NCBI GenBank assembly: GCA_028622995.1
Contig: JAJQJQ010000018.1
Span: forward strand, 3,720,001-3,784,000
Direction: 5' to 3'
Source of the DNA: Panagrolaimus kolymaensis
Lineage: Eukaryota; Nematoda; Chromadorea; Rhabditida; Panagrolaimidae
DNA length: 64,000 nucleotides
Of the stretch, positions 37,793 to 49,940 are shown piece after piece. The notes under the pieces were generated by a model. The model did not search any database. It was not told where the DNA came from and saw nothing but the letters and a program-made list of their open reading frames with translations. Positions within the stretch are counted from its first letter, which is position 1. Each line of letters opens with the position of its first letter. A program made the translations under genes and the position numbers.

Positions 37793-40700
37793 CTTATTAA
37801 TATTGTAAACTTGTTTGTTTCATTATGTGCAATAAGGATAGATACATATTAACATTGCATTTGAATGGCAATATAAGCTTTTAATTTCAAGTTCATACTT
37901 TTGCTTATACTTACAACAATGGTTGGTAGCTTTAACTGAAGCAAAACATTTATCAAAAGAACAATTGTAAATAAGATAGAAAATATGGAAGCTTTTGATG
38001 TTCTCTTCTTTATGGATTTGAAAGTTTTTCACCAAATTTTTTTTGAACCAAAATTAGATGTTCACAGATATGTTTCTTATCATTTATGTTTTCTTCTTCT
38101 TAGCTTACATAATCGCTATTGAGTGTTATTTTATTTGAATCATTAGTATGTATTTTAACAACTGCTGCCATTATATATTTCGTTTATCATAAAAAAATCC
38201 ACAAAGTTGTTTATTTATCTACGAGAAAGTTTTTCTTTAGTTGTTTTTTATTACATTTTTATAACAACTTATGTATTTCCATAAATTTATGCAAACTAGC
38301 TACTGCATTTTTCGCTTTGAATTCAAGAGAAGATTATTGCCTTCAACATATTTTTTGAAAACAAAATTGTTGGATTAAGCTTTTTGATAAGCAAGGCATA
38401 AGAAAAAAAGAACAGCTTGAAAGAAGAAATGTCAATGTCTCTAGAGACTATAGCGGTTTCTGTTTTGAAAAAAAGTGTTCTTAGAAATGTTTCTTTCTTT
38501 TTTTTATTGTTATTTAACCTTTAAAAAGTTTAAACCGAACACCAACAAAAATACTGTTGACCAATGGCTGAGTTTGGCTTGAAGTTGGTGAACATTGTTA
38601 AAAGCAATTTAATGAATGACTCTAAATTACTTTTTTTAAATTTAGAAACTTATTTGACAAGGCCTATAGGTTCTAAGAAAGCAATTGTTATTTTAACACT
38701 TTTTTGTCTGAGACCATTTATCTTTTAAAAATTGCTTACTATTTTTACAGGCTGCCAAACGTATATGTACCTTTAACTTTTGCAAAAATAATTAACCCAC
38801 AAACAAAAGCTTTTTTAGGATATTTTTACCTTTTTTAATCTTATAATTATTTATTTTTTACTGTTGAATATTCGGCATAATAAAAAGGCAAGTGCCACGT
38901 TTCCATGCATATCGCAAACGCTTCTAAGTTTTATTCTCATTCAGGCTCATTCGAAGTTTGCATCTTCTAAAGATTCTTTACTTTTAGGATGATCCTTATT
39001 GAATTATGTAAGAGATAAATATAGTTTTTTTGGACAAAATACTTAAGTTTTTTTTCTTTTCTTAAAAGTACTTTACTTTTCCAAAAAATGTATCATCATT
39101 TAATAAGCATTTTTGTTTTCGAAGAAAATAAATTCAACAACAACAAAACCTTGTTTTTATTTATCAAAAAATAAGCATCAAAAAGTGATATATTGCTTTT
39201 TAAATTTGTTTTAAATATCTCCAAAAAGTGCGGCATTATGTCAACGAAACCTTAATAGCTTGAGAATAGGTGCTGCCATTGAAAGAATAAAAAAATAAAA
39301 AAACAAGGACATTTAAAAAGCATTTTTGGGGTTGATGTGCTTGCTGCACTTTTATTTTTGTGTTTTCTTCGCTTCTTTCATTCATAAAAAAATATTGAAG
39401 ATGAATGAATGTCAATATTATTTTTGGCATTTAATATGTACTTCCTTTTAAAATATACTTGTTTTGAATTTAAAAGTAACATACTTTTTTTTTTGACTTC
39501 ATAATTATTGTTGTCTCTAACTAAGATAACATTCATGTCTTTTTTTCAATTAGACTTTTGGCTTGCAGCCATCTTTTTTTGGTTTTTGAAAGCTTGGCTT
39601 CCGAGCTGCACATGCCTTAGAAGAGGAAATAGAGCTAAAAACTTTTTTATGAAGCATTATTTGTGGGATAATGATGGCGTTGTTATTTTTATTGTTGGTA
39701 GGAAAACCAAAATAAAAGAGATGAAACAAATTGAATTATCGTGTAATCATGGTTGTAAAATTTGTTTTTTTTTCTTCAATGCTCCAAATCGTTTTTTTAA
39801 ACATAAAGCGTGCTTGGTCTTGTTTTTCTTATGCCATACATATTTATTTAAGATAGATTACCTTTTTAAAGTCTAAGTCCAGCCATATCGATTATTTCAA
39901 AGAACAAAAATTGAAATTGAATTAAGGGAAGCTTGAAGACCCATCTCTCTTCCATCATTAAAAGAAAACTTGAAAGCTTTTGCGAAACCTTATTTTTTTT
40001 CTCTTTTTTTTAAAGATTCTTGTGAATACTTTTGAGCACTTAAAAAAGTTCAAAGCCTGATAAAAAAATTCTTTGACCATATTGTTTTTTAATGTATCAT
40101 AATTTTTAAAGGCTTTTATTTGCATTTTTTAAACTTTTTTATTTATTCAATGAGGTCTTTTTTATTTTTCATAAACATTGGCACTACTTTTTCTTGTGCC
40201 GACTGATGAAGGTTTTAGATGAGAAAACATTAGACGAAAATAATTTTGCAATTAAAAAATATATAAAAACTTATCTTCATTTTTTTGTTGTTGCTATTAA
40301 TCTTTATCTATCTCACTCTCGCTAGCATTGTCTTATTCTTGAAGCAAGCAATATGGATGATGGTTAAAAAAGTGCATATCTTTTTTCTTTTCTTTTTTCT
40401 TATTATTTAATTGCTATAAAAAATAATAAAGAAGAGTGTCACATGTAGCAAGCTCACATTTATCATTTTTTAGTTTATGGTTTTCAAAAAAAAAATGAAT
40501 TTTTTCTTGAGAAAAAAAAGTAGTGTTACCGGAAAACATTTGCGCTTGATTAATTTATCTTTTTCTTCTGCTTCAAGTATCATTCTCAAATTTTCTCAAA
40601 ATGTAACTCATGTTTTTATGCAAATTAGATAATATCAAGAGAAGCGAAAATAAGTTTATTTCCTCGCTTGTTTTTTTATAATATGCTTTAGTGAGTTTTG

Positions 40701-41203
40701 ATTTTTACATATTTATCTTTCTTTCTAGTTTCCTATGTAATTTTTTTTCTCTCATTTGAATACTACAACAATGCTCCTTTCTGCAATGAAATAGTTGCTA
40801 TGAATAAATATGAATTTTTTGAAAAGAAATAATATGCAAGCTTTTTTTGGCTATGCCATAATTTTACTGGGAAATGTCTAGTTGTCCTCCTTTTTTTACA
40901 CTTCCATGTTTGCATTTTTGCTCAAAAATTTGATATATATTTCCTTAAACAAATCTTTTTTTTTTTTGAAAGAAGGTAGAGATAGATGTAAGTGAGTACT
41001 TTTGTTGAATAATTTTTTGTTGATAGAAAAGAAACTCAGAAACTCAACCTTTGTTGTTTATAAAAAAAGCAAGCGTGTGTTATTTTTTTTAAATCTTTGT
41101 TGTTTTTTTTTCTTTGATTCCAAACTCGAACCGGTGAATAAAAAATTAAAAGTTGAATAAATTATCTTGTATTTTTTTGTGTTAAAAAGTTAATTGATTT
41201 TTT
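37793..41203. other. T-rich intergenic region
   Basis: This 3.4 kb region between two + strand genes has a strongly T-rich + strand, the opposite of 25-36 kb. Open frames are Phe/Leu/Ile-rich, as expected from T tracts. A 122-codon + frame at 39508-39876 shows no known motif and begins at a non-ATG codon. Confidence 0.5.
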
Positions 41204-41218
41204 AGAAATTTTTCACTT

Positions 41219-43034
41219 ATGGCGATACTTTTAATTTGTTTTTATTATTTGGCTCTTATTTCCTTGTGAGTTTTCTCCATTTTTATAAAGCAAAGTAAAA
41301 CAAATAAACATCCTACAGAGTTTTGGCACAATCTAATATTTCTTTATCCCAACATCCTATTTATAAACTTATTGAAAAGCATATGCCCGGAACTGGTGAT
41401 AACCAACCATTGAATGTAAAAATAGGATTTTATATTGAAAGTTTAGGAAATTTTAGATCCACTGAAATGGTAAGTTTTTATTTATTTATTTTTTTAAATT
41501 CAAAGTCAGTTTTTTCTCAGGCTTTTGATGTGGATTTGTATGTATATACTTCATGGAAAGATGCAACAATGGCCCATAATGAAAAGGGATATATTTTAAT
41601 TAATGATAAAAATGTTCTTGATAGAATGTGGGTGCCTGATTTATATTTTGCTAATGCTCGAACTGCGTATTTCCATGATGTTACAGTTCCTAATTTTAAT
41701 ATGTTTATCGATAAAGATGGTGTAATTTCTTATGGTACACGGTAAAGCTCTTTCACTTGTAACAAACAATTTTTAACCCATTTTTTTAGTGTGACACTTA
41801 CGGTTGCATGCAATTTAATTCTCAAAAATTATCCACTTGATAAACAAACTTGTTCAATAAAAATTATTAGCTGTAAGCGGTTTTTCTCTCCTCTTTTTTT
41901 GGCTATTAATCCTGTTGCTTTTTTCTCGTATAGTTTAAAAACCATAGGATTCAGACATTTGACCTTTTTTAAAAATTTAAAACATTTTCTAGACGCCCAT
42001 GTAAAACAAGAAATGAATGTAACGTGGTTTTCTGAAGGCCCAGTTCGATATAATCCTGAAATAGGATTGCCCGAATTTAAAATAATGGATATTAGATCAG
42101 ATTATTGTAATGGCACTTTTCATTATACAATTACTGATACTTCTTCGAGAATTGGGGATTTTTCATGTTTACTAGGTTTGATTGAACTTGAACGAGCTAT
42201 TGGATATCATATTGTTCAAAGTTATTTACCTAATGCTGCTATTGTTATTATAAGTTGGGTTTCATTTTGGGTAAGCTCAAAAGCTACAGTAAATATAGAA
42301 CTTTAGAAAAATTATTTGTAGATCGACAGGCGAGCTGTTCCAGCGAGAGTCAGTCTTTCATTCACGTGTTTACTTACTCTATCGACTCAGGTAAAACCCT
42401 TAACATATTTTAAGATTTTTTTCCATAGATACTAATTATAGGGTAATGGTCTTCGATATGCTTTGCCACCAGTCAGTTATTCTAAAGCAATAGATCATTG
42501 GTTTGGAGGTAAGAAAGCTTTTACAACTACGTAACACGCTATAATCACCTTTTAACATTTTAGTTTGCATGTTATTTATTTTTGGTGTCCTCTTAGAAGT
42601 AAGCTTTTTAGGCCGGAAATTAAAAAATATCACGTAATGATCATCTTTATCTCTCTATTTTTTTAGTTTGCATTAGTGAACAGTTATATGAGAAGAGCAA
42701 ATAAATATAATAATTTGGCCCAAAGTTCATCACGAAATTGGCGGTGGTCCGCCCCCGTTGGATGTAATCATATTGATGCCGACACGGATACAGAAGATGA
42801 TCCTTTACAAAAGTGGAAACCCGAAAATTTTGCGACCCCAACAGAAAGTTTGGTGTATAAAGCCATGTTTTTCAATAGAAGAGCTCTAGCAGCGGATCAA
42901 ATAAGCAGAGCGGCATTTCCTGGTAAACTACTTTTTTTTTATAAAAAGTAACTTCTTTATTTTCAGGAGCATTTGCATGTTTTAATTTCGTTTATTGGTA
43001 TTATTATCTCTATTACAGTAATCCACAAAGTTAA
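41219..43034 (+). CDS. Anion-selective Cys-loop ligand-gated channel subunit
   Basis: This is a pentameric chloride-channel subunit of the nematode GluCl/acetylcholine-gated (ACC/LGC) type, about 424 residues. Ten exons join in phase: 41219-41265, 41319-41469, 41521-41741, 41790-41872, 41993-42270, 42322-42390, 42442-42508, 42564-42598, 42667-42922 and 42967-43034. A signal peptide (~1-19) is followed by the ligand domain with a Cys-loop (Cys147 to Cys161, 13 residues between). A second Cys pair sits in loop C (YCNGT...FSC) with a long 19-residue spacer. M1 is followed by M2 with VPARVSLS, the anion-selective PAR motif, a 9' Leu and an unusual 7' Cys. M3 (HWFGVCMLFIFGVLLEFALV), a short M3-M4 loop and M4 follow. 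Start: acceptor TTTTTTAG at 41204-41205, 13 bases before the ATG. The ligand cannot be decided by eye. Confidence 0.93.
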
Positions 43035-43081
43035 ACTCAAGTTTAAAGTTCATTAATTATTTTGTTGTTTTGTTCTTTGAT

Positions 43082-43087
43082 AATAAA
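43082..43087 (+). terminator. Poly(A) signal of the Cys-loop channel gene
   Basis: AATAAA lies 47 bases after the stop codon of the + strand channel gene, ahead of an A-rich stretch. Confidence 0.55.
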
Positions 43088-43786
43088 AAGGTTATTAAGC
43101 AAAAATAAAAGAACGCAAATGATATAAGTACAAATGGCATTTTACAATTCCTAGTAATTCAATGGCCCTTAGTGTAAAAAATGTACCAGTTTTTTTAATA
43201 GACCACAATTGCAAAATGATGATGAAAATTAGTAGCTTGAAAAAATGTAGTAATTTTATTTTATGAACTTTTACCACCAAAAAAATTGCTATATTTAAAG
43301 CTTGTAATTTTTTATATTATGGAATCTGTATTAAAATAGCTAACTATACTTCCTTGTATATTACGTAAAATAAAAAGTTTATTAAAAGTTTAGTTTATAA
43401 GGTAGTGAAATAAAATATGTCAAAAATAATAAAAAAAAATAAAACCAAATGTAACTGTAGCAACCGATTGATAAAGTACACAACATTTGGGATAAGCCAG
43501 GATAAAAAAATAACAAATAATAAAATATCATTAAAAATGAGTTTTTAATCATCTCAAAAAACATAAAATAGACAACCAACAAATAACTAATGTAATAACC
43601 TAGAGAACATAACTACGGTATATAAAAAAAATAATACTTTTGTGAAAAAAATAATAAAACAAAACAAAAAATAATTGAAAAACCGAAGATAAAATATTGA
43701 GTTTTTTTTTATTTGAAAGAGCATAACTGTTTCGTTGGTAGTTTAAAAAATATGGTGCACTTATGTAAAAAAAGAGGTCAGGTTAG
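43088..43786. other. Intergenic region between convergent genes
   Basis: About 700 bases separate the 3' ends of the channel gene (+) and the nuclear receptor gene (-). The sequence is A-rich on the + strand. A likely minus-strand poly(A) signal (AATAAA, read from 43708-43713) sits about 75 bases beyond the receptor stop codon. Nothing else is recognised. Confidence 0.55.
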
Positions 43787-46700
43787 TTAAGAAGAAAATG
43801 CAGAAGGATTATTGAAAGGAAAGCCCATTTTAGCACCACTTTGTTGCATTATTATTTCATTTGGAAGTATTCCAGATGAATGTTGTTGTTGTTGCATTTT
43901 TCCTCCATCTCCTCCTCCACTTCCTCCTACAACCGTTGTTGATGATGATGAAGAAGAAGAAGAAGTCATATTTTGTTTACAAAATTCCTGATATAATTGT
44001 TCAAGCATAGGAGGCAGTTGAATACTAGCTTCTAAAATCCGATATAAACCACTAAAACCAATGCCGCGATACATGTGAAATTGAGAAGCCTGAAAATTTT
44101 AAGACTTATAAAAAAGAAACTTTTAAAAAAAAAAATAGTTGCATACCTGAGAAATAATTTTAGATAATTTATTATCATTTGGATTATTACCAGCGCAGCA
44201 ATGATCTTTTAAGGCATTTATAATAGTGCTGTGAATTCGATGAATTCTGGAATGCTCAGCAATGGAAACTCGATCTTCTAAAAATAATAACTTTATAAAA
44301 AATTAAAAATATTTCTCACACTCACCTTCAAAATTTAAAAATTGTAAAACTAATAATACTGGAAGAGTTTGAGCATCAAATTCAACAGCATGAAAAACAG
44401 GAGATTCTTGAATTATTGCATTAAAAAGAGGAGAAAATTCCATTGGAATATTATTTAGAGGTATAGCTAGCCCGTTTTCAAATAGAAAAGTATTATCAAG
44501 TTTAAGATCAGCCATTCGGTGAGCATGTTTTATTGCCAACAAAGCAAAGAAATTACGAGATAAAAGTACACGCATATCATTATCACTGAGATCACCAATA
44601 TCAGGAATTTTAGCCAAAAATGTGTAAATTGATTGAAGTTCCAAATTTAAAATATCAACCATTTCTTTTGCCGAAACTGGTTCTTGCCGAGTGATAATTG
44701 GTCGAGATGATGGAACTTGAGGTCGCAATTCTGCATAAATTTTTGAAATGACCATTAGAATGGGCAATTGAGGACTTTGAGGTTGATCACCCATCAACAT
44801 AGAAGCTCTTGCTTTAGATGGCATCCTCCCACGTCTTCCTTGAAGTGGACCACATCTAACAACTTCTTTAACCATTCCAACCGCCAAACATTTTTGATAA
44901 CGGCAATATTGACATCGACTACGGTAGCGTTTGTCAATAGGGCAGTTTTTATTACCCGCGCAAACATATTGCTGTCTTTTGGTCACAGCTCGTTCATTTT
45001 GAATACTTCGTTTGAAGAAGCCTTTGCATCCTTCACAACTGAAAAAAATATACAAAAGAATTAGTTTTTTTTCCTTCATGATTCCATTGTATAGGTATTT
45101 TTTTATCTAAATTTTTTTTACCTGTAGATGCCATAATGTCTTCCTCTAGCTTGATCATTACAAACGGCACAAAGTCGATGCTCTTCCGGCGCCAACTGTC
45201 CCATACCTGGCATTTGGGCATGAGCTGCTTCAAAGGCTGCAGCCGCGACAGCCGCCAAACCAGATGAAGTGGCGACATCCATGTTGATACCTCGAATGGC
45301 GCCAAATGGTCCACTACTTCTGTAAATAACAATTACTTAGCATTTTTCATGACATTATAGTAATTATAAATGACTTACCCTAATCTTGCAAGCTGTTGAG
45401 CTGCTGCAGCGGAAGAAGAGGAAAATGCAGAAGAATTTCCATGCAAATTCAAAGGTGATGGGGTATTAGTTTGTGAAACATTTGAACTCGCGCTGAACAA
45501 AGACATTGGATTAAACTGCATTAAGTCGGCCCCGGTCCAGTTTCTAGAACCAAAAAGTAAAAAATCGGTATTGTAAGGAAATGAATTTCGAAAAAATAAA
45601 AGCTAATTATTACTTATAAAAAAGTTTTTTTAAGAATAATTTCTACTATAAAAAAATTTAGAGAGAGGTAAGCTATTTTTATTAACTATTTAAAGGTATC
45701 CCAAAGCGTCAAAAATTATTACCTATTTGTAGTTCCTTGACTGCTTCGTCTACTTTCCATTTCATTGGTCTGCTGTTGTTGTTGCTGATGTTGTTGTTGG
45801 GACATAGGTTGAGAATAAAATGGATTTGTTGTTGCTGCAGTAGCAGCATTAGAATGACCAAAAAGTCCTTGGGAGTAATGACTATACTGGCTAACATTGA
45901 TATCATTTGGATTGAATTCAGTTTTAAATGATGCTCCTCCTGCACTTTGGTGTTGTTGCATAAAATCATTGGACATTGTTGAAGGTTGAAATCGAAAATC
46001 AAGGCTAAAAAATGATTGAAGTTAAAAAATGTTATTTGAAGCGAAAAAAACAGTAATACACTAATTGTTTATGATTAATAATCAACAAAGCTATCCTTAT
46101 ATTTTTTTGTTGTTGCTAAACGCGTTAACAAACTATCGTCGCTAAATAAGCGTTTCGTTTTTCTTCTATTCTCCAGAAGAAAAAAAATGAATCACTCCTT
46201 AAAATTAAGGCACCACCGTCGCCCTCTATTTTCTTTACATAGAGTTTTTTTTTCTTTGGAGCCGCTAAAACACTCAACAAGGTGAACGAAAACAGTCATT
46301 GGACCATGGCGAAGGCTTATTTTTTTCTTCTTTTTTTCTGTTTCTTTTTTTTCATCGTTTTGTGATTGCGCACAATAAAAGGCGGATGAAAAAAACTATG
46401 TTTCTTCAGGAGGAAGAAACAACGAACGGAAAAGCAAGTGCCTACTTTTTTTAAGTGCGTTCACAACCCTCAAAAAAATAAAAAGAACAACAGCTATAAA
46501 AAAACAAGCTAGCTAGCTACCGTATAACTTGGGGAACAGTTTTTGTTTTTTTGTATGTAAATAATTAAAAAGAATAAAAAGAAAATATATATAAAAAAAA
46601 CCTTAAATATTTCAGGTCATGAACTCTCCAGGGGTTAACTGCTATGAAATATGCGAAAAAAAATTTCAAAATTAGCTTTGTGATTTTTTGCCGAGGATTA

Positions 46701-48317
46701 ATCGGGAAAAAACACAGACTGAATTCAAATTATAGTTTAACTTTTTAACTTTTTCTCTGAAACAAAATCATATCTGGCATCAAAAGGGAATTATTTTCAG
46801 GTCAACTACAAATGTTTCAAATTTAAAAATAGAAATTTACGTCGTTTTAATTCGCTTTTTGAAATAGGTGCTTAATTCCATTATTTTAAAATTCCCTAAG
46901 GGCTAAAGTAGAGAAGCTAGCAAAAAAGAAAAATGTTGTTTTATGATGCTTAATCTTATTTTATCATTTCATTCACACAAAAAGAAAAAAAAATAGAAAG
47001 AAAGAAATAATTAAGAAACTTACTGTCCAAAAAAGTTAGAAGAATTTGGTGGTGATGTGATACCAAAAAAATTTTGATATGGCAATCTAGAACTCGTAGA
47101 TTCTTCAGGTAATTGAGCTTCAGGTGGAGGAATTTGATGATGTAAACGTTGTTGGGAAGTGTTTAAAGGTTCTGATTTAATTTGTTGTTGATGTCCTTCA
47201 ACAACTGGTAATATCGAACATGAGGGTTGCTGTTGTTGTTGGCGAGTATTACTATTTCCGGCCATAGAGGCGCCACTGTCGGGAGAATGTTTTTGATCCA
47301 TTTCAACCTAAAAAAAATTATCAAAACATTTAGTTGAGTTCCTTAAAAATAAATAAAAAGAGAAGTAGCGGCATTTTTTGAAAAGACATAAAGAAGAAAA
47401 GTTTTAAGATGCCGTTATTATTTTGGTATTTTGGCAAAAAAAAATTTTTTGTGGTTTAGTCAATAAAAAATAAAATAAAAGAGAGTGAATCAACAATAAA
47501 AACAAGCAAGTAAGAAGCATTCCTTCAAAAGACGACATCAACTTCAAACAATCTACTTATAGTACTTAAAAAAAAGTTACAGTAAGTCCATGGGTCTTTT
47601 TAAAAAAATATGAATAAAGAAATAAAAAAATGCAAATTGTTTCAAGTTGAACTTTAATAAAGTACAAAAAGGCAATTTAAATACCGGAAAGGAACAAAGC
47701 ATACTTTTCAATAAATAAAAAAAATAAGGATAAAGCTAAAAAACCGTCGTCACTTTTTTTCTCTATAAAAATAAAGAGCTTAAAGACATCCAAAAAAATC
47801 TCTCTTTCCATCAAGAAACTTAAATATTATGGATTAAAATATTTAAGAAAAAAAGGGGAATTAAAATTTAAAAAAAAGTTTTATAACCACACATTCTAAA
47901 ACAAAAAACTTTTTTTTAAACTTATAAACAAAAGAAAAAATGACAGTAGTTTTCTTAGTTTTTTTTCTTTTTCTCACCGTAGATGACTCAATAGAACCTT
48001 CTTCATCAGTTTTAAGATGAATCATTGGATTTGAAGTATCAATGCCGCTGCCGCTACAACCAACAACAACATCGCGCATATGGTTCTAAAAAGGGGCAAA
48101 AATGACAATCACATCACCAAAAGAAAAAGTAAAAATAAAAATAAAAATAAGAAAGATTGCTTGAAGTCGAAGAGAAAGCGGTGTCCAAAGGGCAGCCACC
48201 TGATGATCATGCGATGATGCCATGGGCCAAATATCTGTGGTGGGTGAAATCCCCGTTGAAGGCCAGGGTCGGCCATTGTCCATCCAATAAAAATAGCTGC
48301 TGCTGCTTGACATTTGG
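43787..48317 (-). CDS. nhr-6: NR4A-type nuclear receptor (NHR-6-like)
   Basis: This is a DNA-binding transcription factor of the NR4A (NGFI-B/Nurr1) group. Exons on the minus strand: 48200-48317, 47978-48085, 47024-47307, 45723-46004, 45379-45543, 45122-45319, 44326-45038, 44147-44277 and 43787-44089. From ATG 48313 this gives about 765 residues. The N-terminal ~365 residues are Ser/Gln/Ala-rich. The DNA-binding domain (from Cys ~368) has C-x2-C-x13-C-x2-C with P-box CEGCKG, then C-x5-C-x9-C-x2-C. The A-box [11 protein letters not shown] plus GRRGRMPSK is the NR4A signature. A six-residue insertion lies between the two zinc modules. The ligand-binding domain ends near [15 protein letters not shown] and carries a ~60-residue Ser/Gly/Gln tail. 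The gene may begin further upstream (49941-53781). The symbol rests on family resemblance, not a search. Confidence 0.9.
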
Positions 48318-49940
48318 CTAATAAGAATAAACTTTTAATAATCAGTTTTAATAATTTTTTTCTTTCGTTCTTTTTTCTTTTCAAAATGTTAATAATCACC
48401 AACACTCACGTCGACGACAAAAAAATATAAAAATGAATTTGTAAATGCTAAAATATCAAAAGTGGAAGAAGTGAAAAAAACAAAAAAAAAATGTACGGGG
48501 AAGGAAAAAAACAGTGCCGATTGTCTTACAAAAAACCAAGCGATTGCAGCATGTAATGAAATAAGAAATTTTTAGAGGCGGCGCCTAATATGAGCTGGAA
48601 AAACGAAAAATTAAGGAAAAGAAAAAAAGGTGCACGCGTTTGAGTTTCTTTTTATTTTATAATTTCTTTCTTTTCATTCTACCTTTTTGGAACAAAAAAT
48701 TTAAAGTCATGGAAAAGAATGCGATAATAACTTATTTTTTTTACAAGCCCAAACGCAGGCGGAGCTTTTTAACTAACGCGCGGCTAAAGTTGCTATCCGG
48801 CTTAACAAAAAAGAGCAGACGAAGTTTACCCCTGAGACGTGCTCATCAATCCATCCATCCCCCTTGCTAACGGTCATAAGCAACAAAAAAAGTGAAGCAA
48901 GCAAAAGCTGCTACCTGTAAAAAAGATGAAATAAATTCTTTTTAAAAAATGCTAGTTGGCCAAAGCGATTAAGCCAACATTTAAATGCCACGACAACGAC
49001 AGCATAGATTATTTTGCAAACAAACAAATAAAAAGTTTGAGGCTACAGTATTCAGTCACTCCTTCAAAACACAAAAAACTGAGTTAGAGTACGATAGCAC
49101 TTTTAGAGGAACTTCATAGAAAAAGAAAAAAATAATGAAGGTAACATAGAGAAACATTAAAGGAATAAAAAATAGACATATTCTGGAAAAAAATTAAGGT
49201 TTCGGGACCAAAGAAAAGCTGCTAATCCTTTAAAACAAGTAGGAGTGAATAGAAAAATCGGAAGGCAAAAAATATTATTGCAAAATTTCTTTTGGAGGAT
49301 TTTGCAATTCATCTCTAATCTTAGTAGCAACAGCAACAGCAACAGCAAAAAAAATTATAGCTAAGAGTTGAAAAGAAAATCTGCTGTTAAAAAGGTCAAA
49401 ACTAGAAAAACTTTTAGTCGTTCATCGAACGTTTAGAAATCAACATGCATAGTTGATGATCGCTTTTTTTGTTGCCTTTGTTTTTTTTTTTTTTTTCTGC
49501 TTCTTATTTTCAGGTAAAAAAAGCTCGGGAAAAATAGAAAAAAAATTTGGCAACACAAAAAAAATTAGCTTGAGCAAGTTTTTTTTACATCGTACGAAGA
49601 AGCACCACGATGTTGCTTTTCCAATAAGAATTTTTTTTCTATCATTTTTTACTTCAAAAAAATAAAGAAAAGAAGAAAAAACAATTCCTGAAGAAGTCGT
49701 CGGTATAATAAACGCAAAACCACATCGGCTAATGAATGAATAGATAGATGAATATGTTGCGATTTTTTTATGTGTCCCATTATAAGTCCAAGGTAAATTT
49801 TTTGAAAAAAAATTGAATGAAACAAAAGGCATAACCCGCGAAAAAAAAATATAGAGACAAAGAAATGAATTTTTTTTGTTGGGAGAAAAAAGTGTCAAAG
49901 AAAGAAAATGAAATGAAATATAGAAAACTTGTAAACTCAC
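48318..49940. other. Gap between receptor exons and upstream exon cluster
   Basis: This 1.6 kb A-rich stretch is either an intron of one long receptor gene or the space between two genes. It holds one phase-compatible candidate small exon (48530-48594, listed separately) and no other convincing coding sequence. Confidence 0.45.
48530..48594 (-). CDS. Possible 65-base bridging exon of the receptor gene
   Basis: On the minus strand, acceptor TTTTTCCAG is followed by 65 open bases and donor TT|GTAAGA. The segment starts in phase 0 and ends in phase 2. That is exactly what is needed to join the exon ending at 49941 (phase 0) to the exon starting at 48317 (needs phase 2). Direct joining of those two without it meets a stop. 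The encoded ~21 residues (LILGAASKNFLFHYMLQSLG) match nothing known to me. The phase match could be chance. Confidence 0.3.

Noticed and set aside
37823..38035. Cys-rich minus-strand ORF next to the thrombospondin-domain gene
   Set aside because: It begins at a non-ATG codon, contains a good donor (GTAAGT) that would interrupt it, and lies just beyond a + strand poly(A) signal; probably chance.
39508..39876. 122-codon + strand ORF
   Set aside because: Non-ATG start, Phe-rich composition expected from T tracts, no domain.
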